From positions 1-64,000 of the forward strand of contig CANQEU010000002.1 of assembly GCA_947595635.1 (NCBI GenBank): a DNA stretch of 64,000 bases. The letters are read 5' to 3'. The stretch comes from an uncultured Clostridia bacterium. GTDB taxonomy: Bacteria; Bacillota; Clostridia; Oscillospirales; Acutalibacteraceae. Made by a program: the position numbers and the translations under genes. This document shows, piece by piece, positions 9,901 through 16,587 of this stretch (positions are counted from its first letter, which is position 1; each line of letters opens with the position of its first letter). Under the pieces are notes generated by a model. The model was not told the DNA's origin and searched no databases. It was given only the letters and a program-made list of their open reading frames with translations.

Positions 9901-10503
9901 ATGCCTGTAAAGGTGTCTGTGTCTGAGCTCGCGCACGAGGAGCTTGGCAGAAGCTTTTCGTTTTCAAGCCGTCCCGCGTTCTTGTCTAAGGATAATTTGA
10001 CAGGCGCGCAGCGCGGTACAGCCGTTCACACGCTTATGCAGTTTGCCGACTATGCTCGGTTTATAGATACTCCGCAGCAAGAGCTTGACCGACTGGTCAG
10101 AGAGAGGTATATTTCACCTCAACAGGCTGCTGCAATAGACGTAAATATGATACTCAACTGCCTTAACACGCCGATAATGCAAAGCTATATCAATTCGGAA
10201 AAAAGCTACCGTGAATATCGCTTTGCCGTAAAAATAAAGGCAAAGGATGTCTTCGACAGCCTTCCGGCGGATACAACGGAGGATATTGTGCTACAGGGAG
10301 CAGTAGATTGCGCCTTTGTAGAGAACGGTGAAATAATAATAGTTGACTATAAGACAGATAAGGTGCGCTCAATGCAGGAGCTTAAGGACAGATACAGCGA
10401 ACAGCTTAGGCTGTATAGCTTTGCTATGCAGCTTTCAACAGGTATGAAGGTAAGGGAAAGAGTGATATATTCATTTGCCCTTAACGATACTATAACTGTG
10501 TAA
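6985..10503 (+). CDS. addA: Helicase-exonuclease AddAB subunit AddA
   Basis: [65 protein letters not shown]; overlaps the addB stop by 4 nt. Confidence 0.96.
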   Translation: [1172 protein letters not shown]

Positions 10504-10530
10504 ATTAAATGCGAAAGCGAGTGGTTATAA

Positions 10531-12219
10531 GTGACAGCGGAAATTAAAAAAGAGATTATTAACGCTGCTTCGGGCAAAATCGAGGCTGATACCGTGTTTA
10601 AAAACGTGAGGTATCTTGACGTTTTTACGAACAAATTTAAAATCGGTAATATAGCGGTATCAGGCGGATATTTTATCGGACAGGGTGATTACAGCGCAAA
10701 GGAGGAGTTTGACTGCACAGGTATGGCAATGGTTCCGGGGTTTATTGACGGCCATATCCACCTTGAAAGCTCAATAATCTCGCCGCAGAGCTTTGCTAAG
10801 ATAGCCTCTCGGCACGGAACGTCTGCGGTCGTTGCCGATCCGCACGAAATAACGAATGTTCTCGGCTGTGACGGCTTTGATTATATGCTTAAAGCAACGC
10901 GGAATTTGCCTATAGACGTGTTCTTTTGTGTGCCGTCTTGCGTCCCTGCAAGTCCGTTTGATGAAAACGGCGCAAAAATAACCAGCCGTGAGGTAGATAA
11001 ATATATCGGCGATGAGCGTATATTGGGTCTTGCCGAGATGATGAATTTTCCGGCGACGATTTCGGCGGACGATGAAATAATACGGATGATCTTATCAGCC
11101 GAAAACGTGAAAAAAGCGGTGGACGGCCATGCCCCGTCGCTTAGAGGAAAGGCGCTCAACGCCTATGCCGCGGCAGGGATAAAATCAGACCACGAATGCA
11201 CAACGCTAAGCGAGGCGCTCGAAAAGCTTTCCTGCGGTCAGTATATTATGATAAGACAGGGAACGGCAGGAAGAAATCTTGAAGCCTTGCTGCCTCTTTT
11301 AAAAGATGCCTCTTATTCAAGATGCTTTTTTGTTACAGACGATAAGTCGGCTGAGGAGCTTATGGAAAACGGGCATATGGATAATATTATAAGACTTGCC
11401 GTCGCAGGCGGAGTAAGACCGGAAATAGCGTTTAGGGCGGCTTCATTCAATGCCGCGGAATATTTCGGTATGAAAAACAAGGGCGCAATTGCTCCCGGTT
11501 ATATAGCCGATTTTGTTTTGCTGAGCGATATTGACAGCGTTAAAATTGAAGCTGTATATAAGCACGGCAGGAATATTGAGCAAGACTTTAAGGAGTGCGG
11601 CATAAAAATTGAGCCTGAGCTTACGGCAAAGGTCACAAGCACCATGCACGCCGAGAAAATCACGGCTGACAGCATTAAGCTTAAACGCAATAATGAGAAA
11701 ATAATAGGAGTGATCGGCGGCGAAATTATAACGTCTGACGAGGGCGAGGGCAGCAAGATTGATACCGACAACGATATTCTTAAGCTGTGCGTTGTTGAAC
11801 GCCATAAAAACACGGGTCATATCGGCGTTTGTCTGATAAAGGGCTACGGGCTTAAAAGAGGAGCGGTTGCAACAAGTATTGCCCACGATTCGCACAATAT
11901 TATTGCCGTCGGCGCAAGCGACGGGGATATTGTTGCGGCAGTAAACGAAATTATAGATATGCAGGGCGGTATGGCGGTTGCTGAGAATGGAAGGATCAGC
12001 GACAGTCTAAGGCTTAATATTGCCGGATTAATGACGGACGAACCGGCGGAGCTTGTCGCAGATAAAATAACGCGTTTAAAAAATGCGGCTTATGACTTGG
12101 GCGTTTACAGGAATGTAGACCCGTTTATGACCCTATCCTTCATCAGCCTGCCTGTTATACCTAAGCTAAAGCTTACAAGCCTCGGCGTAGTCGATGTTGA
12201 CAAATTCAAGCTGATATAA
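10531..12219 (+). CDS. ade: Adenine deaminase
   Basis: VPGFIDGHIHLESS, ADPHEITNVLG, VDGHAPSLRGKALNAYAAAGIKSDHECT motifs; 562 aa. Confidence 0.95.
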   Translation: MTAEIKKEIINAASGKIEADTVFKNVRYLDVFTNKFKIGNIAVSGGYFIGQGDYSAKEEFDCTGMAMVPGFIDGHIHLESSIISPQSFAKIASRHGTSAVVADPHEITNVLGCDGFDYMLKATRNLPIDVFFCVPSCVPASPFDENGAKITSREVDKYIGDERILGLAEMMNFPATISADDEIIRMILSAENVKKAVDGHAPSLRGKALNAYAAAGIKSDHECTTLSEALEKLSCGQYIMIRQGTAGRNLEALLPLLKDASYSRCFFVTDDKSAEELMENGHMDNIIRLAVAGGVRPEIAFRAASFNAAEYFGMKNKGAIAPGYIADFVLLSDIDSVKIEAVYKHGRNIEQDFKECGIKIEPELTAKVTSTMHAEKITADSIKLKRNNEKIIGVIGGEIITSDEGEGSKIDTDNDILKLCVVERHKNTGHIGVCLIKGYGLKRGAVATSIAHDSHNIIAVGASDGDIVAAVNEIIDMQGGMAVAENGRISDSLRLNIAGLMTDEPAELVADKITRLKNAAYDLGVYRNVDPFMTLSFISLPVIPKLKLTSLGVVDVDKFKLI

Positions 12220-12277
12220 GATAAAATAAAGATGTAATGAGCTTTTGGATAAACCTTTTTTGACAAGGCTCTCGACT

Positions 12278-12315
12278 AAAGCAGCGTTGCCGGCACAAGT
12301 CGGCAACGCTGCTTT
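12278..12315. terminator. Strong hairpin, probable (bidirectional) terminator after ade
   Basis: AAAGCAGCGTTGCCG-GCACAAGT-CGGCAACGCTGCTTT; 15-bp perfect stem. Confidence 0.7.
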
Positions 12316-12524
12316 GCTATATAATTAAGGCAAAAAGGGGAGTGAAAAAGAACACCTTGAAAGGAAATACAGCAGCGCAAATGGGAAGGAATTTGCGGAT
12401 TGAGTACGGCAGAGCCGTTGAGTGCAGTATGCAGGCAGTGAAATATCCCTGCCGACGATCTTTATTTTTTAACATTTTTTACAGTAAAATTTTTGTGATT
12501 TTGACGATTTTATTCATTTCATAA

Positions 12525-12572
12525 AAATGGTATAATTATCTTGGTTAATTATAGATTAAAAAATAAGGAGGA
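12525..12572 (+). promoter_or_regulatory. Extended -10 promoter and RBS for the dockerin/PepSY gene
   Basis: TGGTATAAT (TATAAT at 12531-12536) and AAGGAGG just upstream of the ATG at 12578; no clear -35. Confidence 0.55.
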
Positions 12573-12577
12573 TTATT

Positions 12578-14425
12578 ATGAAAAAAAGAAATTTCTTGAA
12601 AAAACCGACTGCTTTTTTACTCATTGCACTTATGACGGCGCTCTGTGTGCCATCGGCCTTTGCCGCGCAGCCAAACTCCGCAGCCTCCGAAATAAGGCTA
12701 GGTGACGTTAATTTTGACGGCAATATTAATATATCCGACGCAATATTGGTACAAAAACAAGCTCTGAACATAAAAGGACTTAGAAGCGACGCTGTACCGT
12801 TTTCCGATGTCGACAAAAACGGAGATACCACGGTGGTTGACGCGATTAAGGTGCAAAAGCACGCCTTGAGCATTTTAAAAATCGAAGACGACGTTACAAG
12901 ACACTCTTATTTTGACACAAGCGGACAGATTGTCAGCTACAACGACAGTGCCGAGGTCGATCCGAACAGCAACGGCTATATCGGCGGCAAGAGGGCAAAG
13001 GCTATCGCCTATGAACATGCCGGCGTTACCGAGGACGGCGTAAGACGGCTTGAAATTGAGGTCGACCGCAGAAAAGGAGTTGTTGTCTATGAGGTCGAAT
13101 TTGTAATCGACGGCTATGAGTATGAATACGAAATAGATGTAACAAGCGGTGCAATCGTCCATTCATACAAGGAGCTTGACGACGATTTCCACTTTGACGG
13201 CGACATTGATCCGAGCAACAAGGCATATATCGGCGCACAGAAGGCAAAGGAGATTGCCTATGAACATGCCGGAGTTTCCGTTGACAGCCTTAAAAAGCTT
13301 GAAATAGAGCTGAACCGCAAAAGAGGAGTAGTCGTTTATGAAATAGAATTCGAGTCGGGCGGCTATGAATATGACTATGACATAAACGCGGAGACGGGAG
13401 AAATAGTTACCTCTTATAAGGAGCGCGACAACGATTTTACGGCAGATCCCGGCGTTGTGAATCCAGACAGCGGAAATTATATAGGCGAAAACAGGGCAAA
13501 GGAGATAGCTCTCGGTCATGCCGGACTTAGCGCGGAGAATGTAATAGAGCTTGAAACAGAGCTTGACCGAATAGGCGGAGTTGTTGTATATGAGGTTGAA
13601 TTCAAGTCCGGCGGATATGACTACGATTATTATATAAACGCCGAAAGCGGCGAGATAATAAGCTCGTATAAGGAGCATGACGATTACCGCAAGGACACCG
13701 ATGCTGCGCCTCCGAGCGGCAGTGACTATATCGGAGAGGAAAAAGCAAAGGAGATAGCCCTGAGCCACGCGGGACTGAGCGCGGATAAGGTGAGCGCGCT
13801 TGAAATAGAGCTTGACAGCAAAAGAGGCGTGGTTGTCTATGAGATAGAATTTAAATACGGCGGCTGCGAGTACAACTATGATATAAACGCGGCAAGCGGC
13901 GAGATAGTAAGCTCTTATAAGGAGCTCGACGATCACCAAGACCCAATCATCGACCCTGATAATAATGTCTATATCGGAGAGCAAAAGGCAAAGGAGATAG
14001 CCTTTGCACATGCGGAGGTTTCAGCCGACAGCGTGAGAATGGTTGAAATAGAGCTGGACGTTAAAAGAGGAGTCGTTGTATACGAGATAGAGTTTAAATC
14101 GGGCGGCTTTGAGTATGACTATGATATAAACGCATTTAACGGAGAAGTCATAAGCTCTTATAAGGAGCTGGGAGATTACCGCGACGACACAAACAAATTT
14201 GACCCCGACAGTCAAGATTATATAGGTGAGCAGAGCGCAAAGAGTATAGCCTTGAACCATGCCGGAGTTTCGGAGGGCAGCGTAAGGGAATTTAAGATAG
14301 AGCTTGACCGTGAAAAGGGAAAGGTTTTATATGAAATAGAATTCAAATCCGGCGGCTTTGAGTATGAATACGAGATCGACGCCTATACCGGAGATATCAT
14401 CAAGCACGAAAAGGAAAGAGATTGA
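12578..14425 (+). CDS. Secreted protein: signal peptide, N-terminal dockerin-like module, six tandem PepSY-like domains
   Basis: Signal peptide MKKRNFLKKPTAFLLIALMTALCVPSAFAA; two Ca-loop motifs (DVNFDGNINISD and DVDKNGDTTVVD); six YIGxxxAKxIAxxHA...VVYEIEF...YEYDINA units. Confidence 0.9.
   Translation: MKKRNFLKKPTAFLLIALMTALCVPSAFAAQPNSAASEIRLGDVNFDGNINISDAILVQKQALNIKGLRSDAVPFSDVDKNGDTTVVDAIKVQKHALSILKIEDDVTRHSYFDTSGQIVSYNDSAEVDPNSNGYIGGKRAKAIAYEHAGVTEDGVRRLEIEVDRRKGVVVYEVEFVIDGYEYEYEIDVTSGAIVHSYKELDDDFHFDGDIDPSNKAYIGAQKAKEIAYEHAGVSVDSLKKLEIELNRKRGVVVYEIEFESGGYEYDYDINAETGEIVTSYKERDNDFTADPGVVNPDSGNYIGENRAKEIALGHAGLSAENVIELETELDRIGGVVVYEVEFKSGGYDYDYYINAESGEIISSYKEHDDYRKDTDAAPPSGSDYIGEEKAKEIALSHAGLSADKVSALEIELDSKRGVVVYEIEFKYGGCEYNYDINAASGEIVSSYKELDDHQDPIIDPDNNVYIGEQKAKEIAFAHAEVSADSVRMVEIELDVKRGVVVYEIEFKSGGFEYDYDINAFNGEVISSYKELGDYRDDTNKFDPDSQDYIGEQSAKSIALNHAGVSEGSVREFKIELDREKGKVLYEIEFKSGGFEYEYEIDAYTGDIIKHEKERD
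12977..14425 (+). repeat. Six tandem in-frame PepSY-encoding units (243-252 bp each)
   Basis: Units start at the Tyr codon of YIG at 12977, 13226, 13478, 13727, 13970 and 14219. Confidence 0.9.
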
Positions 14426-14509
14426 TTTTAAATCGGCTACGGTCGATTAAACACTATGGTGCATTTGCGATTGTGTTATAAACATTGACTTAATCGCCTG
14501 CAAAAATAT

Positions 14510-14546
14510 AAAACCCGAAATCAGGTAATACCGGATTTCGGGTTTT
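14510..14546. terminator. Terminator, probably bidirectional, between the dockerin/PepSY gene and the fkbM-like gene
   Basis: AAAACCCGAAATC-A-GGT-AAT-ACC-G-GATTTCGGGTTTT. Confidence 0.85.
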
Positions 14547-14624
14547 CTGCGCTCCGGGACTTGCTCTTTGCAAACAAGTCCTTTTGTAATTGTAATATTT
14601 AAATCGTTGATTAATTTGCTTTCT

Positions 14625-15680
14625 TTATATGCAGTATAAATTAGTGTCCCATGCCGGAACGGCAGGATGATGGCGTATAAAAAATTTGTACTCCGGCTGA
14701 ATGCTTTTAATTTTAAGCGGAATTGAGAATATATCCTCGCCCCTGTGATACAGCGCTATATTAAGCTTCGGCTTTTGCGACCTAAGCGTGTTTATAGCGC
14801 CGTCAATAGCCTGCTGCTCGCACCCCTCAACGTCTGCCTTTATATATGAGAAATTGTATCCTTCGCCTATGCTGTCTACCCTTACGGCGGATATCCTTAC
14901 GCCTTTGTCGGATACGCACGAAGCCCTGCCGCCGTTTTTCTCAAGCGTTATATCGCGGTCGTCGCTCCACACAGCGGCGTTTATCGTTCGGCAATTATTC
15001 ATTCCGGCGCAGTGCTCGCAAAGCTTCTTATATGTTTTTGGGTCAGGCTCAAGCGCGGTTATTTGCCTGTAATCTTTCGTAAAGCTAATAAACTCGTCAA
15101 TCGTATCTCCTCTGTATGCCCCAAGGTCAAGATAGCTTTCATTATCGGAAAGCTTCAATATATTATTATAAGCCTCGCTTTTGTCGCTTTCACAGCCAAA
15201 AAGATATTCAAGCTTGCCGCTGTATTGGAATTTAATAATATCCTTATATATACTTCGTGATTTTTCCTCGTTAAACAGCTCGAGAGCGCTTAAAATATTT
15301 TGCTCGTTTTTTTCAATAAATTCGCCGTCAAATATATTGCCGCCGAATACGGGCACAGTCGGAGCAAGCACCTCGTGCCTTTGAGCGACAGACCTTATCG
15401 CCTCGATAACCTCGCTTCTTTGCGAGCCGAAAGCGACAAGTATGATAAAATCCCCGTACTCCGCTTCAATATCGGAAAGCCTTTTTACGGTTTTTCCGTG
15501 AAAGCTTTGTCCTCTTACAAAGCCGTCGCTTGCGAAAAAATCCGCGGCATTAACACCGTCCTGTTCAAGACGGCTGATAATAGCGTCGGCGCCGTTGCCG
15601 GTGCCGTATATAACAATTGGACGGGAGGCGGATTTTAAATATTCCCAAAGCGATATTTCATTTTTAAGAAATTCAAGCAT
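14625..15680 (-). CDS. FkbM family methyltransferase with N-terminal Rossmann-like extension
   Basis: YLDLGAYRGDTIDEFISF, LEPDPKTYKKL, IKADVEGCEQQAI; N-terminal IVIYGTGNGADAIISRL. Confidence 0.85.
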   Translation of the reverse strand: MLEFLKNEISLWEYLKSASRPIVIYGTGNGADAIISRLEQDGVNAADFFASDGFVRGQSFHGKTVKRLSDIEAEYGDFIILVAFGSQRSEVIEAIRSVAQRHEVLAPTVPVFGGNIFDGEFIEKNEQNILSALELFNEEKSRSIYKDIIKFQYSGKLEYLFGCESDKSEAYNNILKLSDNESYLDLGAYRGDTIDEFISFTKDYRQITALEPDPKTYKKLCEHCAGMNNCRTINAAVWSDDRDITLEKNGGRASCVSDKGVRISAVRVDSIGEGYNFSYIKADVEGCEQQAIDGAINTLRSQKPKLNIALYHRGEDIFSIPLKIKSIQPEYKFFIRHHPAVPAWDTNLYCI

Positions 15681-15684
15681 AATT

Positions 15685-16500
15685 TCATACCCTTTTGTAA
15701 ATTAAGAGCGAAAACTCAATTTGCGTCAGCAGACTGTCGAGGCTCTCAAGCTTTTTCTGGTCTGTTGACGATGTTTTGTAATAATAAGGCGTCATCTTAA
15801 AAAGATTTTCAATATCCGACCTGTTGTCTATTTCAAGCTCATATTTTATCTCTATATTTTCGCACAGCTCAAATCCGTCAAGACGGGTGGTGACGGCTTC
15901 GTTTTTATAAGGCGTTTCATATATCCTCTGCTTTAAGCCGTACAGGTGATCTTCAAGCGGCACGGCCCTGAAAAGAAAGCCGCCTTGCTTGATTATCCTT
16001 TTGTACTCGTCGCCGGCAAGCGGCGAGAATATGTTAAGAACGGCGTCGGCACTGCCGCTGTGAAACGGCAGAGAATATGCGCTGCCCACGGCAAGGCTGA
16101 TTTCCTTGCCGCGCCTTGAAGCGCATATCAAAGCGTCCTTTGAAATATCAACGCCGAAAATTTTAAATCCCTTGTCCATGCAATCATCAAGCAAGCCGCT
16201 GCTGTAATAGCAGTCGCCGCATCCGGCGTCGACAATACAGGAGCCGTCTTTAAGATATTTTCGGCAGCTATAGCAAATTTTTTCAAGCAGGGGCTTATAA
16301 TAGCCCTTGTTCAAAAAGTCAAACCTCGCCCTTATCATCATTTTGTCGTCGCCGTGACGTTTAAGCCCCGACTGCTGACTTTGAAGCAGATTGATATATC
16401 CCTGCCTTGCAATGTCATATGAATGTCCCTTGTCGCACTTGTATGAGGAATCGCGTTCAAACAAAAAGCCGCCGCACACGGGACAGGTGAAATTAAGCAT
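15685..16500 (-). CDS. rlmA: 23S rRNA (guanine-N1)-methyltransferase, RlmA family
   Basis: CPVCGGFL...YKCDKGHSYDIARQGYINLL zinc-binding N-terminus and VDAGCGDCYYS SAM motif. Confidence 0.85.
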   Translation of the reverse strand: MLNFTCPVCGGFLFERDSSYKCDKGHSYDIARQGYINLLQSQQSGLKRHGDDKMMIRARFDFLNKGYYKPLLEKICYSCRKYLKDGSCIVDAGCGDCYYSSGLLDDCMDKGFKIFGVDISKDALICASRRGKEISLAVGSAYSLPFHSGSADAVLNIFSPLAGDEYKRIIKQGGFLFRAVPLEDHLYGLKQRIYETPYKNEAVTTRLDGFELCENIEIKYELEIDNRSDIENLFKMTPYYYKTSSTDQKKLESLDSLLTQIEFSLLIYKRV

Positions 16501-16532
16501 AAGCTCATACCTTTCCTAAACGATACAGCAGT

Positions 16533-16561
16533 ATTTTATCACAATTGAAAAATACATACAA
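16533..16561 (-). promoter_or_regulatory. Putative promoter for rlmA-fkbM
   Basis: Minus strand TTGTAT-17 nt-TAAAAT. Confidence 0.45.
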
Positions 16562-16587
16562 GCTTGCGTTTGTGTGCGGCGATGCTA

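Noticed and set aside
12342-12524. 60-aa ORF upstream of the dockerin gene
   Set aside because: No recognised family. It spans hairpins and the AT-rich promoter region, with only a weak purine stretch as an RBS. The noncoding interpretation is at least as likely.
13163-14011. 282-aa antisense ORF (and neighbouring antisense ORFs at 14021-14260 and 12875-13162)
   Set aside because: These run antisense to the repetitive PepSY array. They inherit periodicity from the sense repeats and show no RBS or recognisable domain.
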